Positions 41,836-51,695 are shown, counted from the first letter of the stretch. The stretch is DNA of 64,000 nucleotides from Nocardioidaceae bacterium SCSIO 66511 (GCA_023100825.1 CP095846.1:3348001-3412000); one strand, 5' to 3'. Notes: generated from the sequence alone by a model not told the origin. Numbers and translations: made by a program.

Positions 41836-43197
41836 TCAGGCCAGGTCGGACAGCACCTTGTCGAGAGCAGTCAGCGCCACGCCGAGCTCGTCACGCGAGA
41901 TCGACAGCGCCGGGCGGAAGCGTACGGCCCGCTCACCGCTCGGCAGCGCGAGTACGTGCTGCTCGGCGAGGCCGCTCAGCACGGCACCGCGCTGGTCGCC
42001 GTCGGGAAGATCGAAGGCAACCATCAGGCCGCGGCCGCGTACGTTGCTGACCGCCGCATGGCGCTCGGCGAGGTCGCGCAGCTGGCCGACCAGCCACTCG
42101 CCCGTCTCCGCCGCCTGCGTGATGTAGTCGCGCGCCTCGATGATCTCCAACAGCCGGCGGGCGCGGACCATGTCGACCAGGCCGCCGCCCCAGGTGGAGT
42201 TGATCCGACCCGAGACGTGGAAGACGTTGTCGGCCACGTCGTCGACGCGGCGGCCGGCCATGATGCCGCCGACCTGCACCTTCTTCGAGAACGCGACGAC
42301 ATCCGGCTCGAGACCGAGCTGCTGGTACGCCCACGGCGCGCCGGTGAAACCTGCGCCCGTCTGCACCTCGTCGACGATGAACAGTGCGTCGAACTCGTGG
42401 CACAGTGCCTGCATCGCCTGCAGGAACTCGGGGCGCATGTGGTTGTCGCCGCCCTCGCCCTGGATCGGCTCGGCGATGAAGCACGCGATGTCGTGCGGGT
42501 TGGCCTCGAACGCAGCGCGAGCCTGCGCGAGCGAGCGCGCCTCGGCGGCTTCGACCTCGGCCAGGTGCTCCTCGAGCGGGAAGGTGATCGCGGGTACGTC
42601 GATGCGCGGCCAGTCGAACTTCGCGAACCGGTCGGTCTTGTTCGGGTCGGTGTTGGTGAGCGACATCGTGTAGCCCGTGCGCCCATGGAACGCCCGAGTC
42701 AGGTGCAGCACCTTCATGCCGAGGTCACGGGAGCGTCCCGCCGCCTCGTTCTGACGGCTCTTCCAGTCGAACGCCACCTTGAGTGCGTTCTCGACGGCGA
42801 GCCCGCCACCCTCGACGAAGAACAGGTACGGCAGTGCGTCATCGCCGAGCACACGCTCGAACGTCTCCACGAACTCGGCGAGCTCGGAGCTGTAGATATC
42901 GGAGTTCGCAGGCTTGTTGGCCGCGATCTTGGCCAGCTCGGACATGAACTCGGCGTCCTCGACGATCTCGGGCGGGTTGCAGCCGAGCGGCGAGGAGGCG
43001 AAGAAGGTGTACAGGTCGAGGAAGCGCTCGCCGCTCGCCGCATCGACGAGCCACGACCCCTGCGAGGCGACCGGATCGAGCACCAACCGGAACCCGTCGG
43101 TCAGCATGTGCCGCGACAGGCTTTCGCGCACCTCGGCCGGCGCCACCCGGGTCGACACCAAGGGCGAACCCACTACAGATTCTGCGGTCATGCTCAT
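41836..43197 (-). CDS. lat: L-lysine 6-transaminase
   Basis: This 453-residue class III aminotransferase moves the epsilon-amino group of lysine to 2-oxoglutarate, giving piperideine-6-carboxylate. The PLP site is DVVAFSKKVQVGG (Lys305/306), and Asp276 is in LFIVDEVQTGAGFTG. The Glu-rich N-terminal start and the overall sequence match the Rv3290c type rather than ornithine or GABA transaminases, for example NEAAGRSRDLGMKVLHLTRAF. In mycobacteria lat lies beside an Lrp regulator; here the divergent neighbour is an MBL-fold protein instead. Confidence 0.88.
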   Translation of the reverse strand: MSMTAESVVGSPLVSTRVAPAEVRESLSRHMLTDGFRLVLDPVASQGSWLVDAASGERFLDLYTFFASSPLGCNPPEIVEDAEFMSELAKIAANKPANSDIYSSELAEFVETFERVLGDDALPYLFFVEGGGLAVENALKVAFDWKSRQNEAAGRSRDLGMKVLHLTRAFHGRTGYTMSLTNTDPNKTDRFAKFDWPRIDVPAITFPLEEHLAEVEAAEARSLAQARAAFEANPHDIACFIAEPIQGEGGDNHMRPEFLQAMQALCHEFDALFIVDEVQTGAGFTGAPWAYQQLGLEPDVVAFSKKVQVGGIMAGRRVDDVADNVFHVSGRINSTWGGGLVDMVRARRLLEIIEARDYITQAAETGEWLVGQLRDLAERHAAVSNVRGRGLMVAFDLPDGDQRGAVLSGLAEQHVLALPSGERAVRFRPALSISRDELGVALTALDKVLSDLA

Positions 43198-43220
43198 CTC
43201 CTCACAAATATCATCCGGTC

Positions 43221-43245
43221 ATTACGGCGGTCATGCCGCCGTTAT
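43221..43245. promoter_or_regulatory. Inverted repeat in the lat promoter region
   Basis: ACGGCGG-TCATG-CCGCCGT (43224-43242) is a perfect 7-bp inverted repeat, extended imperfectly to ATT...TAT on both sides. It is 24 bases upstream of the lat start and within the divergent region, so it could be an operator, for example for an Lrp-type regulator encoded elsewhere. Confidence 0.5.
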
Positions 43246-43349
43246 TCCAGCATAACGAGGAAATGGCGCGTCGTCAGGCCCTGCTGGTCGGCACGCCTCG
43301 ACCGGACGCGCAAGACTTGAAGCGCGCCACATCTCGAAGGAGCACGCTC

Positions 43350-44066
43350 GTGAGACTCGCCCCGAACCTCTACCGCGTCGGCAACGACATCGTCGCCGCG
43401 TACCTCGTCGACACCCCGGACGGCATCACGATCATCGACGCCGGTCTGCCCGGTCACTGGCACGACCTGCAGCGGGCGCTCGCCGAGCTCAACAAGACGG
43501 CGTCCGACATCGCCGGCCTGGTGCTGACCCACGGCGACAGCGACCACATCGGGTTCGCCGAGCGATTGCGCCGCGAGTCCGGCGTGCCCGTCCATGTGCA
43601 TGCGGCCGACGCACAGCGCGCGCGTACCGGTGAGAAGCCGAAGGTACCGACACCGCCGATGCGACTCGGTGCGACCGCCACCTTCCTCGCGTACGCAGTC
43701 CGCAAGAGCGGCCTGCGTACCAAGTACGTACGCGAGGTGGCGGAGATGCACGACGGCGATGTGCTGGACCTGCCCGGCTCCCCGGAGATCATCGGGCTGC
43801 CGGGGCACTCCCCCGGCAGCGTCGCCGTGCACGTACCCGCCGCGGACGCGGTGTTCGTCGGCGACGCGCTGACGACCCGCCACGTGCTGACCGGCGAATC
43901 GGGGCCGCAACCTGCGCCGTTCACCGACGACCCGGCCGCCGCTCTGACATCGCTCGACCGGCTGACGAACATCGAGGCGTCGTGGGTCCTTCCCGGACAC
44001 GGCACGCCTTGGCACGGCTCACCGGCAGACGCGGTGAGCGCCGTACGGGCGGCAGCGGATCGCTGA
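43350..44066 (+). CDS. MBL-fold metallo-hydrolase
   Basis: This 238-residue metallo-beta-lactamase-fold enzyme has the metal motif LTHGDSDHIG, that is HxDxDH rather than the usual HxHxDH. Later ligands GLPGHSPGS, VFVGDAL and LPGHG are normal. The substrate is unknown; the fold covers glyoxalase II, lactonase and many others. GTG 43350 is chosen for the GAAGGAG 7 bases upstream; the frame is open to 43233 but without homology. It is convergent with the aldo/keto reductase. Confidence 0.85.
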   Translation: MRLAPNLYRVGNDIVAAYLVDTPDGITIIDAGLPGHWHDLQRALAELNKTASDIAGLVLTHGDSDHIGFAERLRRESGVPVHVHAADAQRARTGEKPKVPTPPMRLGATATFLAYAVRKSGLRTKYVREVAEMHDGDVLDLPGSPEIIGLPGHSPGSVAVHVPAADAVFVGDALTTRHVLTGESGPQPAPFTDDPAAALTSLDRLTNIEASWVLPGHGTPWHGSPADAVSAVRAAADR

Positions 44067-44074
44067 GTGTTGCC

Positions 44075-44944
44075 TCAGGCAGCGATTCGGTCCAGCCTTG
44101 CCAGCTCGTCCTCGGGTATGCGCAGCCCTGCACCCGCAACGTTCTCTCGCAGATGCTCGACCGACGACGTACCGGGAATGAGCAGGATGTTGGGCGAGCG
44201 CTGGAGCAACCAGGCGAGAGCGACCGACATCGGCGACGCCCCGAGACGACCAGCAACCGCGTTCAGCTCCTCCGACTGCAGAGGTGAGAAGCCCCCGAGC
44301 GGGAAGTACGGCACGTACGCGATGCCCTGTGCCGCCAGCGAGTCGATCAGGTCGTCGTCATCGCGGTTCGCGATGTTGTAGAGGTTCTGTACGCAGACGA
44401 TCGGCGCGATCGCCTGTGCCTCGGCGATCTGTTCTGCGGACACCGTCGACACGCCGAGGTGACGCACGAGACCCTCGCGCTGCAGTTCGGCGAGAGCAGT
44501 GAACGGCTTCTCGATCGAGCCGGGGGTCGGCCGGTCGAACGCACCGACCCGCAGGTTGACGACGTCGAGGGCGTCCAGGCCGAGGCGCTCCAGGTTGTCG
44601 TACACCGCCTGGCGCAGCTGCTCCGGAGCGAGCGCCTGCGGCCAGCCACCCTCGGCGTCGCGGAGTGCACCGATCTTCGTGACGATGTGCAGGGAGTCCG
44701 GGTACGGGTGCAATGCCTCGCGGATGATCTCGTTGGTGACGTACGGCCCGTAATAGTCGCTGGTGTCGATATGGGTGATGCCGAGCTGCACCGCCTCGCG
44801 GAGCACCGCGACCGCGGCGTCGCGGTCTGCTGGTGGGCCGAAGACGTGGGGGCCGGCGAGCTGCATCGCGCCGTATCCCATGCGAGTGACGGTGAGTCCC
44901 TCGGCGAGCGTGAAGGTACCGCCCGGGACGCTGTTGTCGGTCAC
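44075..44944 (-). CDS. Aldo/keto reductase
   Basis: This 289-residue TIM-barrel oxidoreductase has the family catalytic Asp/Tyr region DTSDYYGPYVTNEIIREAL and the Lys in HIVTKIGA. NADPH binding at the C-terminal end is represented by IPGTSSVEHLRENVAGA. The substrate is unknown. GTG 44944 has AAGGAG 7 bases upstream and is preferred to the open frame from 44989. Confidence 0.88.
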   Translation of the reverse strand: MTDNSVPGGTFTLAEGLTVTRMGYGAMQLAGPHVFGPPADRDAAVAVLREAVQLGITHIDTSDYYGPYVTNEIIREALHPYPDSLHIVTKIGALRDAEGGWPQALAPEQLRQAVYDNLERLGLDALDVVNLRVGAFDRPTPGSIEKPFTALAELQREGLVRHLGVSTVSAEQIAEAQAIAPIVCVQNLYNIANRDDDDLIDSLAAQGIAYVPYFPLGGFSPLQSEELNAVAGRLGASPMSVALAWLLQRSPNILLIPGTSSVEHLRENVAGAGLRIPEDELARLDRIAA

Positions 44945-45182
44945 TGAGTTGCTCCTTGTCGTCGTACGAGCACGTGCCGTGGAAGGCAACGACGACGCGC
45001 AGCAGAATCATTCCGCGGCGCCGCGCGGCGGCCGGCGTGTTGCTGCGAGATCGCCGCCCGAAACGACCCCGGCGAACGTGTGCCGCGTCACCCGATCCCG
45101 AGTGCGGTTGCCTGGAGTCAGGGGATAGCCTGGAGCAGGAACTTCTCCCAGCCACAGACCAGCGGAAGAGGCGATCGAGGCC
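44945..45182. promoter_or_regulatory. Divergent region upstream of kgd
   Basis: These 238 bases hold the promoters of the reductase (minus) and kgd (plus). TAGCCT (45126-45131) is a plausible -10 for kgd, giving a leader of about 45 bases. Nothing else is identified. Confidence 0.35.
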
Positions 45183-48100
45183 GTGGCCGAGTCCTCGCAC
45201 GATACATCTCAACAAGAGTTCGGTAGCAACGAATGGCTCGTGGAGCAGATGCGCGAGCAGTACAAAACCGATCCGGCCGCCGTCGACCCGGCGTGGCGCG
45301 CGTTCTTCGAGGGCAGTGCCGACTCGAACGGCACCCGTCCGGGCACGACCACGCAGTCGAAGCCCTCGACCCCGAGCTCGCCGCCGAAGCCCGTCGCCAA
45401 CCGCCCTGACCCCGGCGCCGACGCGACCGCAAGCAAGCCCACCGAGAAGCCGCAGCCCGCAACCCGCGTCACCGGGCGGCCGCAGGCAACGCCGACACCC
45501 GCCTCCGCCGATGAGAAGCCCGGCGCCGGCGAGGTCGAGCAGGTACGCCTGCGCGGAGCCGCCGCGCGTACCGCGACCAACATGGACGCCAGCCTCGAGG
45601 TGCCAACCGCGACCAGCGTGCGGTCGGTCCCGGTCAAACTGCTGATCGACAACCGCATCGTGATCAACAACCACCTCGCTCGCGCCCGCGGCGGCAAGGT
45701 GTCGTTCACCCACCTCATCGGCTACGCCCTGGTCAAGGCGCTGCACCAGATGCCGGAGATGAACTACGGCTACGACGTCGTCGACGGCAAGCCGACCCTG
45801 CTGCGCCCCGAGCACGTCAACCTCGGTCTCGCGATCGACCTGGTCAAGTCCGACGGCACCCGCCAGCTCGTCGTACCGTCCATCAAGGCCGCCGAGACGA
45901 TGGGCTTCGCGGAGTTCTGGAGCGCGTACGAGCAGATCATCCGCAAGGCGCGTGACAACAAGCTCACCGTCGACGACTTCATGGGCACCACCGTCAGCCT
46001 GACCAACCCCGGCACGATCGGCACCAACCACTCGGTGCCGAGGCTGATGAAGGGCCAAGGCTGCATCGTCGGCGTCGGCTCGATGGACTACCCGCCGGAG
46101 TTCCAGGGTGCATCCGAGCACACCATCAACCAGATGGCCGTCTCGAAGATGATGACGCTCACCTCGACGTACGACCACCGCGTCATCCAGGGCGCGCAGT
46201 CCGGCGAGTTCCTGCGCCGCCTGCACAACATCCTGCTCGGCGAGGACGGCTTCTACGACGAGATCTTCGCCGCGCTTCGCATTCCGTACGAGCCCATCCG
46301 CTGGGCGCAGGACATCGCGGTCAACCACGACGACGAGGTGCACAAGCAGGCGCGCGTCCTCGAGCTGATCCACGCGTTCCGGGTGCGCGGTCACATGATG
46401 GCCGACACCGATCCGCTGGAGTACCGCCAGCGCAGCCACCCCGACCTCGACACCGCCACGCACGATCTGACGCTGTGGGACCTCGAGCGCGAGTTCGCCA
46501 CCGGCTCGTTCGGTGGTGGCCGCCGGTTCATGAAGCTGCGCGACATCCTCGGCATCCTGCGCGACTCGTACTGTCGCACGATCGGCATCGAGTACATGCA
46601 CATCCAAGACCCCGACCAGCGCCGCTGGATCCAGGAGCGGGTCGAGCAGCCGCATCAGAAGCCGCCGCGCGAGGAGCAGCTGCGCATCCTGCACAAGCTG
46701 AACCAAGCCGAGGCGTTCGAGACGTTCCTGCAGACCAAGTTCGTCGGGCAGAAGCGCTTCAGCCTCGAGGGCGGCGAGACCACCATCCCGGTGCTCGACG
46801 AGATCGTCGATGCCGCCGCCCAGTCGAGCCTCGACGAGGTCACGATCGGCATGGCGCACCGCGGCCGGCTGAACGTCCTGGTCAACATTGTCGGCAAGTC
46901 CGTCGGGCAGATCTTCCGTGAGTTCGAGGGCAATATCGACCCGCGTACGGTGCAGGGCTCGGGCGATGTGAAGTACCACCTCGGCGCCGAGGGTGAGTTC
47001 GTCGGGCAGGAGGGCGACACGATCAAGGTGTCGGTCGCCGCCAACCCGTCGCACCTCGAGACGGTCGACCCGGTGCTGGAGGGCATCGCCCGCGCCAAGC
47101 AGGACCTCCTGAACCGCGGCGCCGAGTACCCCGTGATGCCGGTCCTCGTGCACGGCGACGCAGCCTTCGCCGGTCAGGGAGTCGTCGCCGAGACGCTCAA
47201 CCTGTCGCAGCTGCGGGGCTACCGTACGGGCGGCACCGTGCACGTCATCGTGAACAACCAGGTCGGCTTCACCACATCGCCCGCCTCGTCGCGTTCGTCG
47301 CTGTACTGCACCGACGTCGCACGCATGGTGCAGGCGCCGATCTTCCACGTCAACAGCGACGACCCCGAGGCATGCATCCGCGTTGCCCGGCTGGCGTTCG
47401 AGTACCGCCAAGCCTTCAACAAGGACGTCGTGATCGACTTGCTCTGCTACCGCCGGCGCGGTCACAACGAGGGCGACGATCCGAGCTTCACCCAGCCGTT
47501 GATGTACGACATCATCAACAGCAAGCGCTCGGTGCGTAAGCGCTACACCGAGGCGCTGGTCGGCCGCGGCGACATCACGATGGAAGACGCCGAGTCGGCG
47601 CTGAACGACTACCAGAAGCAGCTCGAGCGGGTGTTCACCGAGGTACGCGAGGCGACCTCGAGCCCAGCCGGCTACGAGACGCGGCCCGACTACCCGGAGA
47701 AGCCGGAGGCACCGGGCGGCGGTCCGGAGTCGGCAGTCACGGCCGACACCCTCAAGACGATCGCCAACGCGTACACCAACGCGCCCGAGGGCTTCACGGT
47801 GCACCCGAAGGTCCTACCTCAGCTCAATCGTCGCGCCGCGGCGATGGAGCAAGGTCCGATCGACTGGGCGACCGGCGAAATCCTCGCGCTCGGCGGGCTG
47901 CTGCTCGACGGCCGACCCGTCCGGCTCGCGGGCCAGGACTCCCGGCGAGGCACCTTCGTACAACGTTTCGCGACGCTCATCGACCGCAACAACGCCAGCG
48001 AGTGGACACCGCTGTCGAACCTCTCCGAGGATCAGGCGCCGTTCTACATCTACGACTCGCTGCTCTCGGAGTACGCCGCCCTCGGGTTCGAGTACGGCTA

Positions 48101-48884
48101 CTCGGTCGCACGCCCCGAGGCGCTGACGATCTGGGAGGCGCAGTTCGGCGACTTCGTCAACGGTGCACAGACCATCATCGACGAGTACATCAGCGCCAGC
48201 GAAGCCAAGTGGAACCAGAAGTCCGGCGTCGTGCTGCTGCTCCCGCACGGATACGAAGGCCAAGGCCCCGACCATTCGTCCGCGCGGATCGAGCGGTTCC
48301 TGGAGCTCGCGGCCAACGACCAGTTCACCGTCGCTCAACCGTCGACTCCGGCGTCGTACTTCCACCTGCTGCGGCAGCAGAACCTCCGCAGCCAGCACCG
48401 GCCGCTGATCGTCTTCACACCGAAGCAGCTGCTGCGCCGCAAGGAAGCCGTCTCGATGCCCGATGACTTCACCTCGGGCACGTTCGAGCCGGTGCTCGGC
48501 GACGCCGATGTACGCCCCGAGAACGTCGATCGGATGATCCTCTGCTCGGGCCGGGTCTACTACGACCTCAAGGCCGAGCGGGCCTCACGCGAGGGCGATG
48601 ACCCCCGCACCGCGATCGTGCGCGTCGAGCGGCTGTACCCCCGTCCTGCCGCCGAGATCCAGGCCGAGCTGGCGAAGTACCCCAACCTCGCCGAGGTGCG
48701 CTGGGTGCAGGACGAGCCGGCGAACCAGGGGCCGTGGCCGCATATGGCACTGCATCTGACCGCCTCACTGAACGGTCTGCCGTTCTACCGGGTGTCACGA
48801 CCGGAGTCGTCGTCCCCGGCGGTCGGTCAGCACTCCCGTCACGTCGAGGAGCAGAAGACGCTGCTGCAGCAGGCATTCGCCTAG
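45183..48884 (+). CDS. kgd: Multifunctional 2-oxoglutarate decarboxylase/dehydrogenase E1-E2
   Basis: This 1233-residue protein joins an E2-type succinyltransferase to the ThDP-dependent E1 of the 2-oxoglutarate dehydrogenase complex, as in mycobacterial Kgd. The N-terminal binding helix reads NEWLVEQMREQYKTDP. A Pro/Ala-rich linker follows (about 50-120), then the E2 catalytic core with TSTYDHRVIQGAQSGEFL, then E1 with GMAHRGRLNVL, CYRRRGHNEGDDPSFTQPL and a C-terminal transketolase-like part. The lipoyl domain is absent, so it must use a partner E2 elsewhere. Start is GTG 45183. Confidence 0.93.
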   Translation: MAESSHDTSQQEFGSNEWLVEQMREQYKTDPAAVDPAWRAFFEGSADSNGTRPGTTTQSKPSTPSSPPKPVANRPDPGADATASKPTEKPQPATRVTGRPQATPTPASADEKPGAGEVEQVRLRGAAARTATNMDASLEVPTATSVRSVPVKLLIDNRIVINNHLARARGGKVSFTHLIGYALVKALHQMPEMNYGYDVVDGKPTLLRPEHVNLGLAIDLVKSDGTRQLVVPSIKAAETMGFAEFWSAYEQIIRKARDNKLTVDDFMGTTVSLTNPGTIGTNHSVPRLMKGQGCIVGVGSMDYPPEFQGASEHTINQMAVSKMMTLTSTYDHRVIQGAQSGEFLRRLHNILLGEDGFYDEIFAALRIPYEPIRWAQDIAVNHDDEVHKQARVLELIHAFRVRGHMMADTDPLEYRQRSHPDLDTATHDLTLWDLEREFATGSFGGGRRFMKLRDILGILRDSYCRTIGIEYMHIQDPDQRRWIQERVEQPHQKPPREEQLRILHKLNQAEAFETFLQTKFVGQKRFSLEGGETTIPVLDEIVDAAAQSSLDEVTIGMAHRGRLNVLVNIVGKSVGQIFREFEGNIDPRTVQGSGDVKYHLGAEGEFVGQEGDTIKVSVAANPSHLETVDPVLEGIARAKQDLLNRGAEYPVMPVLVHGDAAFAGQGVVAETLNLSQLRGYRTGGTVHVIVNNQVGFTTSPASSRSSLYCTDVARMVQAPIFHVNSDDPEACIRVARLAFEYRQAFNKDVVIDLLCYRRRGHNEGDDPSFTQPLMYDIINSKRSVRKRYTEALVGRGDITMEDAESALNDYQKQLERVFTEVREATSSPAGYETRPDYPEKPEAPGGGPESAVTADTLKTIANAYTNAPEGFTVHPKVLPQLNRRAAAMEQGPIDWATGEILALGGLLLDGRPVRLAGQDSRRGTFVQRFATLIDRNNASEWTPLSNLSEDQAPFYIYDSLLSEYAALGFEYGYSVARPEALTIWEAQFGDFVNGAQTIIDEYISASEAKWNQKSGVVLLLPHGYEGQGPDHSSARIERFLELAANDQFTVAQPSTPASYFHLLRQQNLRSQHRPLIVFTPKQLLRRKEAVSMPDDFTSGTFEPVLGDADVRPENVDRMILCSGRVYYDLKAERASREGDDPRTAIVRVERLYPRPAAEIQAELAKYPNLAEVRWVQDEPANQGPWPHMALHLTASLNGLPFYRVSRPESSSPAVGQHSRHVEEQKTLLQQAFA

Positions 48885-48889
48885 CCGAC

Positions 48890-48895
48890 TAATCT
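48890..48895 (+). promoter_or_regulatory. -10 box TAATCT of a likely leaderless marR mRNA
   Basis: TAATCT is followed by TGGGTG (6 bases) and the GTG at 48902, with no ribosome site. This supports 48902 over the in-frame GTG at 48899 as start. It lies just after the kgd stop. Confidence 0.55.
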
Positions 48896-48901
48896 TGGGT
48901 G

Positions 48902-49411
48902 GTGCCCAACGAGCAGGATGACCCGCGCGACCCCATTGCCGAGGCACGCCGGCAATGGGTTTCGCACGGATGGGGCGACGTCGCCGCCGGCATGGCCGCA
49001 GTGACCTCGGTGATGCGCGCACAGCAGATCATTCTGGCCCGCGTACACGAGGTGCTCAAACCGTTCGACCTGACGTTCGCACGGTACGAACTCCTCGCCC
49101 TGCTGTCGTTCACCCGCAAGGGCGCATTGCCGATGTCGCGGGCGAGCTCCTTGCTACAGGTGCACCCGACCAGTGTCACGAACGCCGTCGACCGGTTGGA
49201 GTCGGCCGGACTCGTCCGCCGCCTACCGCATCCCGACGACCGACGGGGTGTGCTCGTCGAGATAACCGACGCCGGGAGGCAGAAGGCGCAAGCGGCGACG
49301 GGTGAGCTGAACGCCAAGGTCTTCGCCGAGCCCGGCCTCGAACCCGCCGACGTCGACACCCTCATCGCGGTCCTGACCAACCTCCGCAGCCACGCCGGCG
49401 ACTTCGACTGA
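48902..49411 (+). CDS. MarR-family transcriptional regulator
   Basis: This 169-residue winged-helix regulator has the DNA-binding core MSRASSLLQVHPTSVTNAVD and the wing RRLPHPDDRRGVLVEITDAG. The N-terminal helix with RRQWVSHGWGD is seen in members that neighbour acyl-CoA metabolism genes. Ligand and targets are unknown. It is convergent with the Eis-like gene. Confidence 0.88.
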   Translation: MPNEQDDPRDPIAEARRQWVSHGWGDVAAGMAAVTSVMRAQQIILARVHEVLKPFDLTFARYELLALLSFTRKGALPMSRASSLLQVHPTSVTNAVDRLESAGLVRRLPHPDDRRGVLVEITDAGRQKAQAATGELNAKVFAEPGLEPADVDTLIAVLTNLRSHAGDFD

Positions 49412-49434
49412 GCGCCGGTACGCGCGGCTCCCGA

Positions 49435-50748
49435 TCAGAATCCGGCGTAGTTGAACGGCGCCGGATCCTGCCGGAACATCCGGTCGAGCTGTCGTACGGC
49501 ACCGTCGGAGTGCTCGCGAATTCGCCCGCCGGCCGCGAGCGCGTACGGTGCCACTCCACCGAGGTACAGCGAACCGAGCACACCAATGTCGAGTGTGACG
49601 TCGGGCCGCGCGTTCGTCGCGGACACCGATGCTCCGTCATAGGTCGCATCGAGCTCCCAGCGCCCGGTGTTGTGCTCGAGAAGCTCGTCGCGGACCTCGA
49701 GTACGAGCCGGCCCTCAGCGGCATAGCTGCGCAGCCGCAGAGCCGTCGGCAGGTCGAGCACACGCAACCACAGGTTGTCGGCCGATCGGGTGACGCGCAG
49801 GGCCCGTGGGTTGGTCAGCATCCAGCGCAGTGGGTCGTCGACCGGACGGTGCGGCGCGCTGATCCGCTTGGTGAGATCGAGATCGAGCAACAGGCGCCAC
49901 AGCGCGTCGTACGCCTCCGGAGTAGCGGCCTCACAGGCGTTGACCACGGCCGTACCCGCGTCGGCGGCGTGCGGTGACCACGGAATCCGGTAGTTCGCGA
50001 TGCCGTCGACCACTCCGGCGGCATTACGATGCAGGACGTAGTACGTCGCGCCGTCCGTACCCGAGGCTTCGTCGGTCAGCGACTCCCACCGTCGCGGATA
50101 CGCGCTCACCTCGCCGATCCGATCCGCGCGGATTCGCTCGTGCAGGCCGGGCCATTCGGCCTTCACCTCGTCGGCACCGACCAACGCGAGGCGATCCATC
50201 GCCTCCGGATCGGGTGGCTTCGTGAACGCCACCTGGTGCCGCTCGGCCTCCCAACGCACATGGAACGTCGCCGGAGAGAACCCGTAGCGACCGTAGATCG
50301 ACCCCTCGCTCGCGCTCAGGCCCGCGAGCGGTTCACCGCGCTCACACGCGTCCTCCAGCATCGCCGTCATCAGCCGGCGCAACAGTCCACGCCGCCGATG
50401 GGTCGGCGCCACGGCAGTCGACGTCACCGAGCCCATCGGTACGGGCCCGGCACCCGGCACCGTGACCTCGAGGGACAGCATCGCCGAACCCCCGACCGGC
50501 CGGTCGCCGACGAAGGCACCTACCGGCCGGAACCAAGGCTCCCCGACGTCGCCGCTCTCGATGACGAGCGACTCGTGGGTACGCGGAGCCGCCCGCGGCG
50601 GCAGCGGCCCCTCGCCGCCGTGCCAGACGGCGGGGTACGGCTCCCAATGTGGCAGTCCGTTCGCGTACGGCATGAGCCGGAAGTACTCGACCGCCTCGCG
50701 CCTGGTGACCGGACGAATCTCGACGTCCTCCGCCCGCGCGCCCCTCAC
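49435..50748 (-). CDS. Eis-like GNAT N-acetyltransferase
   Basis: This 437-residue protein has the three-part Eis architecture. An N-terminal GNAT domain carries the acetyl-CoA loop RRRGLLRRLM and the segment GLSASEGSIYGRYGF. A second, degenerate GNAT domain follows, then a C-terminal SCP2-like domain. It ends in NYAGF, the C-terminal carboxylate being catalytic in Eis. Eis of M. tuberculosis acetylates aminoglycosides and lysines; the substrate here is unknown. GTGA overlap with the ECF41 sigma gene shows co-translation. Confidence 0.88.
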   Translation of the reverse strand: MRGARAEDVEIRPVTRREAVEYFRLMPYANGLPHWEPYPAVWHGGEGPLPPRAAPRTHESLVIESGDVGEPWFRPVGAFVGDRPVGGSAMLSLEVTVPGAGPVPMGSVTSTAVAPTHRRRGLLRRLMTAMLEDACERGEPLAGLSASEGSIYGRYGFSPATFHVRWEAERHQVAFTKPPDPEAMDRLALVGADEVKAEWPGLHERIRADRIGEVSAYPRRWESLTDEASGTDGATYYVLHRNAAGVVDGIANYRIPWSPHAADAGTAVVNACEAATPEAYDALWRLLLDLDLTKRISAPHRPVDDPLRWMLTNPRALRVTRSADNLWLRVLDLPTALRLRSYAAEGRLVLEVRDELLEHNTGRWELDATYDGASVSATNARPDVTLDIGVLGSLYLGGVAPYALAAGGRIREHSDGAVRQLDRMFRQDPAPFNYAGF

Positions 50749-51695
50749 GACTGCCCCTCCCCTCGGCGGCGACGACGCGCAGACTTCAGCTCGTGTACGA
50801 ACGGCTGCGTGGGAGTCACCTCGCCGAGATGTGCGAGCTTCTCCGGATTGGTGATCGCCCGTACCGTCTGCACTCCACCGTCCAGGATGTCGAGTGCGAT
50901 GACAGTGACGATCCGACCATCTCGGTCACGCAGCATTCCGCCGGGCTGACCGTTGATTGTGACGACATCGAGGGTTCCACCGGCCTCGGCGACGTCGGCG
51001 AGCGCCGATGCCGCAACACGCGAGACGTTGTCTGCTCCGGCGACGACGTGCGGCAGGTTGGGCGCGCGGCCACCGCTGTCGCCGGTGAGCTGGGCGTCAT
51101 CGGTCAGCAGCCGGCGCAGACCGTCGACATCGCCCGCGCGGAGCGCATCGAAGAAGTGCTCGGCGAGCTCGTCACGCTGAGAACGGTCTGCAGTGAACCG
51201 GGTACGCGCGGTCTGCATGTGCCTTCGCGCGCGAGCGACCAGCTGGCGACATGCGGCGTCTTCGCGTTCGAGCAGCGTGGCGATCTCCGCGTAGTCGTAC
51301 GCGAACACCTCACGCAGCACATAGGCCGCGCGTTCGAGCGGGCTGAGACGTTCGAGCAGCAGCAGTGCGGCCATCGACAGCGAATCAGCGAGCTCGGCCG
51401 ACCGCTGGGGATCCTGGTACGGATCCTCCAGCAGCGGCTCGGGCATCCAGTCGCCCACGTACGCCTCGCGGCGCACTCGCGCGGACTTCAGGGTGTTGAT
51501 CGCCGTTCTCGTCACCACCGTTGACAGGAACGCCTTGGCGGAACGGACCTGCGGCTCCTGCTCGAACGTCAGCCACGCGTCCTGGACGACGTCCTCGGCA
51601 TCGCTGACACTACTGAGGATTCGGTACGCGATGGAGAAGAGAAGCGGCCGCAGCTCCTCGAACTCCACCGCGCGTTGCTCCGCGGTCGTACTCAT
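50745..51695 (-). CDS. ECF41-type RNA polymerase sigma factor
   Basis: This 316-residue factor has sigma region 2 (ELRPLLFSIAYRILSSVSDA then EDVVQDAWL) and region 4 (LERLSPLERAAYVLREVFAY). An extra SnoaL-like C-terminal domain of about 130 residues follows, ending with AITNPEKLAHLG, the NPDKL-type motif of ECF41. In this group the C-terminal domain regulates activity in place of an anti-sigma factor. It overlaps doxX upstream and the eis-like gene downstream by 4 bases each. ECF41 genes usually sit beside a carboxymuconolactone decarboxylase/oxidoreductase/epimerase gene; a DoxX is found here. Confidence 0.9.
   Translation of the reverse strand: MSTTAEQRAVEFEELRPLLFSIAYRILSSVSDAEDVVQDAWLTFEQEPQVRSAKAFLSTVVTRTAINTLKSARVRREAYVGDWMPEPLLEDPYQDPQRSAELADSLSMAALLLLERLSPLERAAYVLREVFAYDYAEIATLLEREDAACRQLVARARRHMQTARTRFTADRSQRDELAEHFFDALRAGDVDGLRRLLTDDAQLTGDSGGRAPNLPHVVAGADNVSRVAASALADVAEAGGTLDVVTINGQPGGMLRDRDGRIVTVIALDILDGGVQTVRAITNPEKLAHLGEVTPTQPFVHELKSARRRRRGEGQS

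Noticed and set aside
44358-47804. 1148-codon open frame on the minus strand across the aldo/keto reductase and kgd
   Set aside because: It is antisense to two well-supported genes and exists because of high G+C at third positions.
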